A DNA stretch of 64,000 nt from DASQBT01 sp963746955 (GTDB lineage: Bacteria; Pseudomonadota; Gammaproteobacteria; Burkholderiales; Thiobacillaceae), in assembly GCA_963746955.1 (NCBI GenBank), contig CAVVDR010000025.1, positions 33,181 to 97,180 of the forward strand. The letters run 5' to 3'. Position 1 is the stretch's first letter; each line of letters starts with the position of its first letter. The translations under genes were made by a program, and so were the position numbers. The notes beneath the pieces are model-generated. The model worked only from the letters and a program-made list of their open reading frames with translations. It ran no database searches and was not told the origin of the DNA. This document shows, piece by piece, positions 8,217 to 17,308 of this stretch.

Positions 8217-8828
8217 TCAGCTTGCCTGGTCGGGCTTCCGCACCACCAGATCGATCAGCGCAGATTGGCCATGGTGACCGGTGCCCTCGGCAATGTAATC
8301 ATCATGCTCGCGCAAATGCAGCGTGTTCCAGTCGCCAAAAGCCTCCTTCAGCAACGCCTGGGTATACATGTTTTCGCCAGCCGGCGGACCGCCGGTTTTG
8401 TAGCCCAGTTGGCGCGGAGTATAGCCTTGAAGGATAAGCAGGCCGCCGGGTTTGAGAGTTCGACGTATTACGCCAAATATGAGTTTGCGGCCAACCGGCC
8501 CCGCAAACTGGATGAAGATGGCCACCACCAGATCGTAGCTTGCCTCGGGCCAGGTCCAGGAAAGCAGATCTGCGTGGTCGAAGCGCAGATGCACGCCCCG
8601 CTGCCGGGCCCATGATTTGGCCTTTTCCAACGCAACCGGCGAAAAGTCCAGGGCGTGAACGTTTAAGCCCTGTTCCGCCAGCCAAATGCCGTTGCGCCCT
8701 TCGCCGTCCGCCAGCGACAGCGCCTGCCAGCCGGGCTTGAGCAGGCCAGCCTGACCCTGCAGAAATACATTGGGCGCTTCGCCAAATAGATAACCGGGCT
8801 GTTCGTAACGCTGATCCCAGAAACCCAT
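8217..8828 (-). CDS. Class I SAM-dependent methyltransferase
   Basis: 203 residues with a Rossmann-fold methyltransferase pattern: motif I LADGEGRNGIWLAEQG at about 39-54, acidic motif II ALDFSP, DHADLLSW, motif IV YDLVVAIFIQF, and LKPGGLLILQGYTP. The opening FWDQRYEQPGYLFGEAPN resembles the TehB/thiopurine-type branch. Substrate cannot be told from sequence. It ends a minus-strand run starting at murU and lies 11 bases after dsbC. Confidence 0.85.
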   Translation of the reverse strand: MGFWDQRYEQPGYLFGEAPNVFLQGQAGLLKPGWQALSLADGEGRNGIWLAEQGLNVHALDFSPVALEKAKSWARQRGVHLRFDHADLLSWTWPEASYDLVVAIFIQFAGPVGRKLIFGVIRRTLKPGGLLILQGYTPRQLGYKTGGPPAGENMYTQALLKEAFGDWNTLHLREHDDYIAEGTGHHGQSALIDLVVRKPDQAS

Positions 8829-8839
8829 GCGCGTGATAT

Positions 8840-9556
8840 TTACTTCGTTTCGGCCGCGGTCAGCAGGGTTTCCAGTTTGTCAGCCGGCACCATGCCCGCC
8901 ACCCGCTGGCCGTTTTCGAATACCAGGGTGGGAGTACCAGACACCTTGAGCTGGTTGCTCAACGCAATATTTTCATCCACCGGGTTGTTGCAGGTGGCGG
9001 CAGCCTTGGGTTTTTCCGCTTTCAGCATGTAGTCGTGCCAGGCCGTGACGCGGTCCTTTTCACACCAGATCTGCTTGGCGACATTGATCGCGCCCGGATG
9101 CAGACTCGCGATCGGGGTCAGAAACGTATAAATCGTTACGTTGTCCACCTTGGTCAGCTCGTTTTCGAACCGCTTGCAGTAGGGGCAATCGGGATCGGAA
9201 AACACCGCCAGTTTGCGGCTCCCGTCCCCCTTCACGATCTTGATCGCATGGGAGAATGGCAGGCTGTCCCATTTCACCTCCTGCAGCTTGGCCATGCGGG
9301 CAGCCGTGAGGTTGCGCTTGGTGGCGGTATCGACAACATTGCCGATGAACAGATATTTGCCGTTCGCTGTTGCGTAGATCACGTCCCCGTCTATCAGCAC
9401 TTCATAGAGTCCCCCATAGGGCGTTTTGTGCACCGCGGAAATATCCGCGCCGGGATATTTGGCGCTAATGACTTTTCGAATATCGGCCTCGCCGGACGAG
9501 GCGAGGGTGGGCAGACCGAGCAATACCAGCCCGGCAACAAACATGCGCAGCTTCAC
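8840..9556 (-). CDS. dsbC: Periplasmic thiol:disulfide interchange protein DsbC
   Basis: Disulfide isomerase of the periplasm, kept reduced by DsbD. 238 residues: signal peptide about 1-21, N-terminal dimerisation domain, then a thioredoxin domain with the CPYC active site (Cys124/Cys127 in SDPDCPYCKRFE) and the cis-Pro loop SGTPTLVF near 209-216. A second Cys pair (QIWCEK, AATCNN) matches the structural disulfide of DsbC. Its start overlaps the end of the UbiH-like gene upstream by four bases, so the two are co-transcribed. Confidence 0.94.
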   Translation of the reverse strand: MKLRMFVAGLVLLGLPTLASSGEADIRKVISAKYPGADISAVHKTPYGGLYEVLIDGDVIYATANGKYLFIGNVVDTATKRNLTAARMAKLQEVKWDSLPFSHAIKIVKGDGSRKLAVFSDPDCPYCKRFENELTKVDNVTIYTFLTPIASLHPGAINVAKQIWCEKDRVTAWHDYMLKAEKPKAAATCNNPVDENIALSNQLKVSGTPTLVFENGQRVAGMVPADKLETLLTAAETK

Positions 9557-10731
9557 AGATTGACTCCTTGATCGGTTATACCCATGGCCTCGCGGACCAG
9601 GGCAGATTTGGCAACGGGCAACCGGTTCAATAAAGACATGCCCGCGTTGCGCAGGGTTCCGCTGAGCTTGTCGCCACGGGCAAACAAATGATGAAGATTA
9701 TCCGTGACAGTTTGCATGCGCGACACCGGCTCGGCACGGGCGCGCGCATGGGTGGCGAGCAAACGGGCATCGCCGGAACTCGCCCGGCCCCGGTTTGCCA
9801 GCAAGGCCGTCAGGCTGTCCACATCGCCAAAACCCAGATTCACGCCCTGGCCTGCCAGCGGATGCACCCCGTGGGCAGCATCGCCGATCAACACCAGGCC
9901 AGGCTTGTAAATTTCTGCCAGCTTGCTCAGTTGCAGTGGAAACCCCGCCGCCGGCGTCAGCAGGGACAGGCCTCCGAGCCGATTTTGTCCTGCTTCGGCC
10001 ACACTGACACACAAAGCCTGTTCGTCCAGGGCGAGCAGCTCCCGACCGTGCTCTGCCGCAGTGGACCAAACCATGGATATCCTGTGGCCCGAGAGCGGCA
10101 GCCAGGCCAGCACGCCATCGCTGCGGAACCATTGGAAAGCCGTGCCATGATGAGGCTTCTCCACGGCGAAATTGGCCACCACCCCCAACTGGCCGTAAGG
10201 CTCAATCAGCGGCCGCATGTCGGCTTGGGCCCGCACCCAGGAGTCGCGGCCATCGGCGCCGATGATCAATTCCGTTTCCAACTCGCGCCCATCTTCAAGC
10301 ATCACTCGAGACAGGGTCTGCCCCAAGTGCAAACTCCCGACTTGCGCCGGACTGATTAATTCCAGGTTAAGGGCCTGACGGGCGGCCTGCCACAAAGTCC
10401 ATTGCAGACGATTGGACTCCAGGATTGTAGCCAGCCGCTCCTCACCGCAATCGTACGCGTCCAGCCGCAATGCCCCGGCGTCATCGCCGAACACGTCCAT
10501 GCGATAGACTGGCTGCAACCGGCTGGCATCCATGCGGCCCCACGCGCCCAGACGCTCAAGCAAGGCCTGACTGCCGGGGCTGATGGCGTAGACCCGGCTA
10601 TCCCAGTCCGGGGTCGGCTCGGATGGCGGGCGTGACTCGACCATGGCCACCTGCAAGCCCTGTTTCTCCAAGGCCAAGGCGCAGGCTGCCCCCACCAAGC
10701 CAGCTCCAATTACTACGGCGTGATAGCGCAT
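9553..10731 (-). CDS. UbiH/UbiF/VisC/COQ6-family FAD-dependent hydroxylase (copy 1)
   Basis: Flavin monooxygenase family that hydroxylates the ubiquinone ring. 392 residues: N-terminal FAD-binding GAGLVGAACALALEKQG, DG motif IIGADGRDSWVRAQ, and the second FAD motif IGDAAHGVHPLAGQGVNLGF. It overlaps the second paralogue by one base and dsbC by four. Which ring carbon it acts on (UbiF/UbiI/UbiM-like) cannot be decided from this sequence alone. Confidence 0.9.
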   Translation of the reverse strand: MRYHAVVIGAGLVGAACALALEKQGLQVAMVESRPPSEPTPDWDSRVYAISPGSQALLERLGAWGRMDASRLQPVYRMDVFGDDAGALRLDAYDCGEERLATILESNRLQWTLWQAARQALNLELISPAQVGSLHLGQTLSRVMLEDGRELETELIIGADGRDSWVRAQADMRPLIEPYGQLGVVANFAVEKPHHGTAFQWFRSDGVLAWLPLSGHRISMVWSTAAEHGRELLALDEQALCVSVAEAGQNRLGGLSLLTPAAGFPLQLSKLAEIYKPGLVLIGDAAHGVHPLAGQGVNLGFGDVDSLTALLANRGRASSGDARLLATHARARAEPVSRMQTVTDNLHHLFARGDKLSGTLRNAGMSLLNRLPVAKSALVREAMGITDQGVNL

Positions 10732-11885
10732 CAGCCTCTCGCTCCAAACATCATGCGCCGGGCGACAAAGTGTTTGAGTGGAGGACAGGCTTGCAACACC
10801 ATCAGCCCGAGGCCGCGCGCATGGCGGACCGGCGCCAGGTCGGTAGAAAAGCTGCGCACCAGAAAATCGGTGAAGGCGATACCTCCCAGAGCGTCGGTAC
10901 GGCGGGCAGATGCAAACTTCCTCAACACGACAGACTGCCCTGGGTCGCCATCTGGCGTGTCGGTCAGCAGACGCGCCAATTCAAAGGCATCGCGCAAGCC
11001 GAGGTTGAAACCCTGGCCCGCCACCGGGTGCAGGGTTTGCGCCGCATTGCCTATGCGCACCACCCGCGCCTGCCGGCCCGGGCCGCGCCAGTCGAGCCTC
11101 AGGGGGAAACGGGCGCGCGGACCCGCCTGTACGAAGCGGCCCTGGCGATAACCGAAATGCTGCTGCAATGCCGCAAGAAACGCCCCGTCATCGAGACCGG
11201 CAATCCGCTCCGCCTGCTCCGGTGCGTTGACCCAGACCAGCGCATATCCCTCGGCCTTGGGCAGCAAGGCTATCGGGCCGTCCGGGGTAAAACGCTCATA
11301 GGCCAGGTTGAGATGCGGTCGTTCGGTCTTGACCTCTGCCACCACCGCAATCTGTCCATAGTCGCGTTTGAGCCTGGCCGGCGGGGTTTGCTCACCGTGC
11401 CCTCCATCCGCGACGACGGCAAGGCGCGTAGCAAGTTGACACGGCGGCTCGCCGCCCACGATCAGGTTTGCCGATTCGGCACCCGGAGTGACCTCCGCCA
11501 CCGGCGCCCCAAGCCTGACGTTCACCTTGTTCGCCTGCAGCGCCTGCTGCAGAGCCAGGTTCAGGTCACCATAGGACAGCACGTAGCCCAGGGCCGGCAC
11601 ACCCTCTTCGCGAGCCGTCAACAAGGCCCGTCCCAAGCCGCCCTTGTGCGATACATGGATGGCGGTAATGGGCGTAGGTTCATTCAGACAGGCCCACACG
11701 CCCAAGCGTTGCAGAATCTGCCGAGAACCGTGCGACAGAGCCAGGGTACGCCGGTCGTGCAAGGGCTTATCCGCCGTCCGCGCTTCCAGCACCAGGGGAT
11801 CCAGCCCACCCTGTTTGAGGGCCAGGGCGCAAACCGCTCCCACCGGGCCGGCGCCGACGATTGCGATATCTGCTGAATCTGGCAT
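10731..11885 (-). CDS. UbiH/UbiF-family FAD-dependent hydroxylase (copy 2, UbiH-like)
   Basis: Second ring hydroxylase of the ubiquinone pathway, about 384 residues from the ATG at 11885. That start puts ADIAIVGAGPVGAVCALALK at the N-terminus, as usual, with GGAAG 11 bases upstream. A GTG at 11957 overlapping the pepP stop is the alternative. It has a DG-type motif AVVADGGHGEQ and RIGNAAQTLHPVAGQGFNLG. The Asp of the usual GDAAH is replaced by Asn (GNAAQ), as in some UbiH proteins. The pepP-ubiH-ubiX type order matches other proteobacteria. Confidence 0.9.
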   Translation of the reverse strand: MPDSADIAIVGAGPVGAVCALALKQGGLDPLVLEARTADKPLHDRRTLALSHGSRQILQRLGVWACLNEPTPITAIHVSHKGGLGRALLTAREEGVPALGYVLSYGDLNLALQQALQANKVNVRLGAPVAEVTPGAESANLIVGGEPPCQLATRLAVVADGGHGEQTPPARLKRDYGQIAVVAEVKTERPHLNLAYERFTPDGPIALLPKAEGYALVWVNAPEQAERIAGLDDGAFLAALQQHFGYRQGRFVQAGPRARFPLRLDWRGPGRQARVVRIGNAAQTLHPVAGQGFNLGLRDAFELARLLTDTPDGDPGQSVVLRKFASARRTDALGGIAFTDFLVRSFSTDLAPVRHARGLGLMVLQACPPLKHFVARRMMFGARG

Positions 11886-11953
11886 GAACGTGTGTTCTTC
11901 CATGGAGGTCCCCGAGAAACTTCCTGTCATGTCGTTGCTCTGCGCGCGCTCTG

Positions 11954-13252
11954 TCACTTGTCCGCCATGCAGCCTTCGATCTCGACTACAGTCTTGGGCG
12001 CGCTGCTGAGCACTTCATGGCCGGATTCGGTCACCGCGACGTCATCCTCGATGCGGATGCCGATGTTATGAAACGCTGCCGGCACATCCTCGGCGGGCCG
12101 GATGTAGAAACCCGGCTCTACCGTCAGCACCATGCCGGGCCGCAGTTCGCGCCATTCGCTCTGCTGCTTGTACTCGCCCACATCATGCACATCGCGGCCC
12201 AGCCAGTGCCCGGTTCGGTGCATATAGAAACGCTTGTAGGATTCCTGCTCGATCAGTCCGTCCACCTCGCCCTGCAGCAGCTTCAGATCCACCATGCCCT
12301 GGGTCAGAATCCGCAACGCTGCATCATGGGGTTCGTTCCAGCGCGTGCCGGGCCTGACAGTCTCAATGGCCGCAAGCTGGGCCTGTAGCACGAGCTCATA
12401 GACTGCCTGTTGCGCGCCAGAGAATTTCCCGTTTACCGGAAGAGTACGAGTGATGTCCGAGGCATAACCTTCCAGTTCGCAACCCGCGTCGATCAGCAGC
12501 AGGTCGCCATCCTTCAGCTGCGCGGTATTTTCGACATAGTGCAGCACACAGGCATTGGCCCCGCCCGCAACGATGGAAGCGTAGGCTGGATGACGTGCGC
12601 CGTGACGGACAAAATCATGCAAGAGTTCCGCTTCGATTTCATATTCGAATCTTCCTGGGCGAGCCTTAGCCATGGCCCGCCGATGAGCGGCGGACGAGAT
12701 GTCTGCTGCGCGGCGCATGATATCCAGCTCCGCGCCATCCTTGATCAGGCGCATTTCATCCAGCCAGCGGCGCACATCGATGATCTCTTCCGGTGCACGT
12801 ACACCGGCGCGGGATTTGGCGCGAACCGCATTTAACCAGCCCAGCACCCGGCCATCCCAGCCGGCGTCCGTTCCCAACAGGTAAGCGAGGCGCGGCTGGT
12901 TGGCCAGCAACTCCGGCAGTTTCTCGTCGAGTTGCGAGATGGAATAGGCTTCCTCAAATCCAAACGCTTGTCTCGCCGCATCGGCGCCGTATCGGTAGCC
13001 ATCCCAGATTTCCCGCTCCGCGTCCTTGTCCCGGCAAAACAGGATGGAATGCGGTGGATTGCCCGCAATGACGACGCACACTGCTTCCGGCTCCGGAAAT
13101 GCGGTCAAATAATGGAAATAACTGTCGAACCGGTAGGGGTAATGGCTGTCCCGATTGCGGACGACTTCCGGGCCGTTGGCAAGGATGGCCACCCCTTCTC
13201 GCAACTGGTCAGCAAGGCGGGCTCGCCGGTCCATATAGATTTGGCTATTCAT
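11954..13252 (-). CDS. pepP: Xaa-Pro aminopeptidase P
   Basis: Removes N-terminal residues preceding proline; cytoplasmic dinuclear-metal enzyme. 432 residues: N-terminal creatinase-like domain, then a pita-bread domain with metal ligands in LLIDAGCELEGYASDITRT (two Asp), the His of HRTGHWLGRDVHD, and Glu residues in LTVEPGFYIRP and GIRIEDDV. It is one base from murU upstream and overlaps the extended UbiH-like frame downstream, consistent with an operon running from murU through ubiH. Confidence 0.95.
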   Translation of the reverse strand: MNSQIYMDRRARLADQLREGVAILANGPEVVRNRDSHYPYRFDSYFHYLTAFPEPEAVCVVIAGNPPHSILFCRDKDAEREIWDGYRYGADAARQAFGFEEAYSISQLDEKLPELLANQPRLAYLLGTDAGWDGRVLGWLNAVRAKSRAGVRAPEEIIDVRRWLDEMRLIKDGAELDIMRRAADISSAAHRRAMAKARPGRFEYEIEAELLHDFVRHGARHPAYASIVAGGANACVLHYVENTAQLKDGDLLLIDAGCELEGYASDITRTLPVNGKFSGAQQAVYELVLQAQLAAIETVRPGTRWNEPHDAALRILTQGMVDLKLLQGEVDGLIEQESYKRFYMHRTGHWLGRDVHDVGEYKQQSEWRELRPGMVLTVEPGFYIRPAEDVPAAFHNIGIRIEDDVAVTESGHEVLSSAPKTVVEIEGCMADK

Positions 13253-13963
13253 TCAGCACATTTGTCCGGTAACGATCCGATCCAGTTCCCGCAAACGCTC
13301 CGGTGTTCCGACATCGACCCAGCGCCCAGTGTAATGCTCGCCACCCACTTTCCCTAGTGCCATGGCGGCGCGCAGCAAGGGGGCAAGTGGCGCCTTCCTT
13401 CCCGCCTTGGAATGGGCGAACAGGTCGCGGTGATAGACGCCGATGCCGGAAAAAGTGAGGGGCGAGCAGTGAAGAGTCGGAAGTAAGTCTTTGTCGCTCA
13501 CCCGGCCTTGGTTCAACACAAAGTCGCCTTGCAGATGATGCGGCGGATTATCGACCAGTACCAGGTAGCCCAACAGGCAAGTTCGCCTGATGACTTCGAT
13601 TGCTTGCGGCAATTTGGAAAAATCGTAATCGCAAAAGATGTCGCCGTTGATGACGGGGAATATCTCAGCGTTCAGTAGCGGCAGCGCGGTTGCGATCCCG
13701 CCCGCCGTTTCCAGAGCCTCTTCCTCGCGCGAATAATGTATTGCGGCTCCAAAAGCCGCGCCGTTGCCCAGGACCGCTTCAATTTCTGCGCCAAAATGGG
13801 CATGGTTGATGACGATGGAATCGAAGCCCGCTTTCACCAGCTTTTCCAGATGCCACACAATCAGGGGCTTGCCACCAACGGGCAGCAGCGGTTTGGGGAT
13901 GTAATCGGTCAGAGGTCGCATGCGCTCGCCCCGCCCAGCCGCCAATATCATTGCCCGATTCAT
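13253..13963 (-). CDS. murU: MurNAc-1-phosphate uridylyltransferase-type nucleotidyltransferase
   Basis: Predicted to make UDP-MurNAc from MurNAc-1-P in the cell-wall recycling route that bypasses de novo MurA/MurB synthesis. 236 residues; the nucleotide loop AMILAAGRGERMRPLTDYIPKPLLPVGGK-type N-terminus (positions 4-32), INGDIFCDYDF metal site, and GIGVYH. Its neighbour amgK-like kinase, 89 bases upstream on the same strand, is its known pathway partner, which favours MurU over a mannose-1-P guanylyltransferase. Confidence 0.88.
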   Translation of the reverse strand: MNRAMILAAGRGERMRPLTDYIPKPLLPVGGKPLIVWHLEKLVKAGFDSIVINHAHFGAEIEAVLGNGAAFGAAIHYSREEEALETAGGIATALPLLNAEIFPVINGDIFCDYDFSKLPQAIEVIRRTCLLGYLVLVDNPPHHLQGDFVLNQGRVSDKDLLPTLHCSPLTFSGIGVYHRDLFAHSKAGRKAPLAPLLRAAMALGKVGGEHYTGRWVDVGTPERLRELDRIVTGQMC

Positions 13964-14052
13964 TCAGCGCAAAGAAGCTGGACAAGGAAGACAGGAGGAC
14001 GGGAAGCTGGGCCCTGCCCTCAGTCTCCCATTCCTCTTGCGACAGGAAGTTT

Positions 14053-15051
14053 TCAAAATGTATAACCCACACGGGCCGATCGGTTTTCCAACTGATCCAG
14101 CAGCCGCAGCATTGGGTGGAGTTCGGTGTAACGCCTGCAGGTCCGGCGCAGGTATTCCATCACCAGGGGCATATCCTTGAGATAGGCTTCCTTGCCGTCG
14201 CGGTGATACAGGCGCGCAAATATGCCCAGTACCTTGATGTGACGCTGCGCACCCATCCATTCGAAGTCGCGATAGAACTCATAGAAATCGGCGGCAACCG
14301 GCAGCCCGGCCTTGCGCGCCGCTTCCCAGTAGCGAATCACCCAATCCAGCACCTGCTCTTCCTCCCAACTGATGTAGGCATCCTTGTATAGCGAAGCCAG
14401 GTCGTAAGTCATTGGGCCGTAAACCGCATCCTGGAAATCCAGTATGCCCGGATTGGGGTCGCTGACCATTAGGTTGCGCGAGTGATAGTCCCGGTGCACA
14501 TAGACCTTGGGCTGCGCCAGATTATTGGCAAGTATGCATTCAAACGCCTGGTTCAGCAGACGGGTCTGGCCGTCTGTCAGAGTCTGGCCCAGGTGTTGAG
14601 CCACATACCAGTCGGGAAACAAAGTCAGTTCGCGCAGCAGCAATTCGCGGTCGTAGGGCGGCAGTTCGCCTCGCCGGCTGGCGAGCTGAATCTTCACCAA
14701 GGCTGCATTAGCCGCCAGGTACAATTCTCTCGCGCTGGATTCATTCAGCGATGAAAGATAGGTCACCGGGCCCAGATCCGACAGCAACAGGAAGCCCAGC
14801 CCCAAGTCTTCCGCCAACACCCGCGGCACATGAACCCCGGCGTCGGCAAACAGCCGGGCGACTTTGATGAACGAACGGCAATCCTCGTGGGACGGCGGGG
14901 CGTCCATCACTATATAATTGCTGCCGTCGAACGTGGCACGAAAATAGCGCCGGAAACTGGCATCGCTGGAGGCCGGAGCCAGGCCAAACTCCTGGCTTCC
15001 CAAGCAGGCGGCCACCCAGTGTTGCAAGGATTCGAGGCGTTCCACGAACAT
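14053..15051 (-). CDS. amgK: Amino-sugar kinase AmgK (MurNAc/GlcNAc anomeric kinase)
   Basis: Aminoglycoside phosphotransferase-fold kinase, 332 residues, predicted to phosphorylate MurNAc at C1 for MurU. Catalytic Brenner motif VHRDYHSRN at 185-193 and metal-binding ILDFQDA at 203-209 are clear. It lies back-to-back with lptD, as in Pseudomonas where amgK-murU adjoins lptD. The putative operon amgK-murU-pepP-ubiH shows a 89-base gap between amgK and murU. A minus-strand TAAAAT (15079-15074) lies about 25 bases before the start. Confidence 0.88.
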   Translation of the reverse strand: MFVERLESLQHWVAACLGSQEFGLAPASSDASFRRYFRATFDGSNYIVMDAPPSHEDCRSFIKVARLFADAGVHVPRVLAEDLGLGFLLLSDLGPVTYLSSLNESSARELYLAANAALVKIQLASRRGELPPYDRELLLRELTLFPDWYVAQHLGQTLTDGQTRLLNQAFECILANNLAQPKVYVHRDYHSRNLMVSDPNPGILDFQDAVYGPMTYDLASLYKDAYISWEEEQVLDWVIRYWEAARKAGLPVAADFYEFYRDFEWMGAQRHIKVLGIFARLYHRDGKEAYLKDMPLVMEYLRRTCRRYTELHPMLRLLDQLENRSARVGYTF

Positions 15052-15106
15052 TTCCGATTAGGCAAACACGGCAATTTTACTCCGACGGAGCCCCTGAGAG
15101 TCTTCC

Positions 15107-17308
15107 ATGAACCATGATCGGCTCCGAACCCTGCTAGCGGTCTGCCTGGTTCAGTCCTTGGCCCGAAGCGCGTCCTGCGCGGAGCCCATGCTCGTTCTCA
15201 AGCAGGACACCGAGCTGCGCGGTTCGGCCGTGGCGGGCCCGGCTGGACCGCTGTTCATCGCGGCAGATCGCATCGAATCCAGCCAGCCGGATGTCGTGGA
15301 AGCCTTCGGCCAGGTCGAAGCTCGCCACGCGGGGGAAAATTTCTTTGCTGATTTTCTGCGCTACGACACCCGGCTCAATCAGGTGTACGCGCGCGGCGGG
15401 GTGCGTTTTGAGGAGGCACAGGCGGTGGTAACAGGTGATAGCCTCACCATGAAACTGGACACCAAGTCCGGCACCATGCTGAAACTGACCTTCGAGCTGA
15501 CTGCCACGCCCGGTCGCGGCCGCGCCGAGCGAGCGGATTTCCAGGACCAGGATCACGCAAGCTTCAAAAAAGCTCTCTACACGACCTGCCCTGTCGAGGA
15601 CGAGGCATGGAAGCTCCAGGTGACCCAGCTTGACATCGACCAGGCCAAGCAAGTGGGCACCGCCCACAGCGCTTTGCTTACGTTTAAGGACGTGCCCCTG
15701 CTCTATACGCCATGGATGAATTTCTCTCTCGACAACAGCCGCAAGAGCGGCCTTCTCGCACCAACCTTCGGCACCACCAGCAAGAGCGGTCTGGAAATTT
15801 CGCTGCCCTACTACTTCAATTTGGCGCCTAATTACGATGCCACCCTGTACACTCGCCTGCTCAGCAAGCGCGGCCTGCAACTGGGGGTGGAAGGACGTTA
15901 CCTGATGGATACGTATCAAGGCTCTGCGCTGGCTGAGTTTCTTAGTGACAAGACCACGAGCCAATCCCGCTGGGCCGTGCTGCTCCAGCATCAGCAGCAA
16001 ATCGATCCCGCCCTCATCGGGCGCATCGATTTTCAGCGAGTATCCGACAACAACTATTACCGCGATCTGTCTACCTTGGTGGTCAAGACATCCCAAACGC
16101 TGCTGCCCGAACAGGGCGTGCTGGACTACGACGATGGCCTCTGGCAGGGGCAGTTCACGGTTCAGCAGTTCCAGCTACTGCAGGACCCCAACAGTCCGAT
16201 CACCCGTCCTTATGGCCGCCTGCCGGGTATCACGCTCAAGACCGACCGTCTGTTCGGCGCGTTCGAAGGAAAGCTGGATTCGGAATTTGACTATTTCACC
16301 CACCCCACCCAGACGCAGGGCGCGCGGCTGATCGTCTATCCGCAGCTCAAGCTGCCGTGGGAGACCAGCTTTGCCACGTTCAATGCCAAGTTCGGCATGC
16401 ACGCAAGCTACTACAGCCTGGACAACTCCGCACCCAAGCAAAGCATCACCCGCATACTGCCCATAGCCAGCTTGGATGGCGGCCTTGCCTTGGACAGGGA
16501 TTTCGATTTTGCCGGCAAACGCTACCAGCAAACCCTGGAACCTCGTGCCTACTATCTCTATGTCCCGTTCCGTGACCAGAGCAAGATTCCGGTATTTGAC
16601 ACGGCAAAGCTGGACTTGAGCCTAGACCAGATGTTTCGCGAAAACCAATACATCGGTGGCGACCGCATCAACGACGCCAACCAGTTGACCCTGGCCCTGA
16701 CCAGTCGTTTGATCGACGCAGAAACTGGCCTTGAACGTCTTAACCTGACCTTCGGCCAGCGCTATTACTTCGACAAGCAGCTGGTCACGCTGCCGGGGGA
16801 AACGCCACGGGATACCCTGGCCACCGACTTGGTGGCCGCGTTCGGCGGGCAGGTCACGTCCGAAGTGCGGGTAGACGGAAACTGGGAATACAACACCGAC
16901 AAGAGCAGAACCCTGCGCTCAAACTTGAGCGTCGGCTACAAACCCAGTCCCGGGCGATTGCTTAACGTCGGTTATCGATTCATCGAGGGATCGGCCGAGC
17001 AGATCGACCTGTCCAGCCAGTGGCCCTTGACCCGCCGTCTTTACGGCCTGACCCGAATCAATTACTCGCTCAAGGACCGCCAATTGGTGGAAGGCTTGAT
17101 GGGGCTTGAATACAATGGTGGATGCTGGGCTCTGCGCAGTGTCATTCAACGACTCGCCACCGCGCAGAACAGTCGCAACAATGCATTTTTCATCCAGTTG
17201 GAATTGAACGGTCTCGGCCGTCTCGGCTCCAATCCGATAGACGTTCTCAAACAGAGTATTCCCGGATATGCGAATACGAACGACATTATTTCTTCTCAAC
17301 CTGATTAG
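15107..17308 (+). CDS. lptD: LPS-assembly outer-membrane protein LptD
   Basis: Outer-membrane barrel that inserts lipopolysaccharide at the cell surface with LptE. 733 residues: signal peptide about 1-24, periplasmic OstA/LptA-like jellyroll (about 50-160), then a large beta-barrel rich in alternating aromatic strands. Only two cysteines are conspicuous in the mature region, Cys161 (TTCPVEDEAW) and Cys673 (GGCWALR). E. coli uses two disulfides, so the set here is reduced. It overlaps surA by 41 bases and is divergent from amgK. Confidence 0.95.
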   Translation: MNHDRLRTLLAVCLVQSLARSASCAEPMLVLKQDTELRGSAVAGPAGPLFIAADRIESSQPDVVEAFGQVEARHAGENFFADFLRYDTRLNQVYARGGVRFEEAQAVVTGDSLTMKLDTKSGTMLKLTFELTATPGRGRAERADFQDQDHASFKKALYTTCPVEDEAWKLQVTQLDIDQAKQVGTAHSALLTFKDVPLLYTPWMNFSLDNSRKSGLLAPTFGTTSKSGLEISLPYYFNLAPNYDATLYTRLLSKRGLQLGVEGRYLMDTYQGSALAEFLSDKTTSQSRWAVLLQHQQQIDPALIGRIDFQRVSDNNYYRDLSTLVVKTSQTLLPEQGVLDYDDGLWQGQFTVQQFQLLQDPNSPITRPYGRLPGITLKTDRLFGAFEGKLDSEFDYFTHPTQTQGARLIVYPQLKLPWETSFATFNAKFGMHASYYSLDNSAPKQSITRILPIASLDGGLALDRDFDFAGKRYQQTLEPRAYYLYVPFRDQSKIPVFDTAKLDLSLDQMFRENQYIGGDRINDANQLTLALTSRLIDAETGLERLNLTFGQRYYFDKQLVTLPGETPRDTLATDLVAAFGGQVTSEVRVDGNWEYNTDKSRTLRSNLSVGYKPSPGRLLNVGYRFIEGSAEQIDLSSQWPLTRRLYGLTRINYSLKDRQLVEGLMGLEYNGGCWALRSVIQRLATAQNSRNNAFFIQLELNGLGRLGSNPIDVLKQSIPGYANTNDIISSQPD

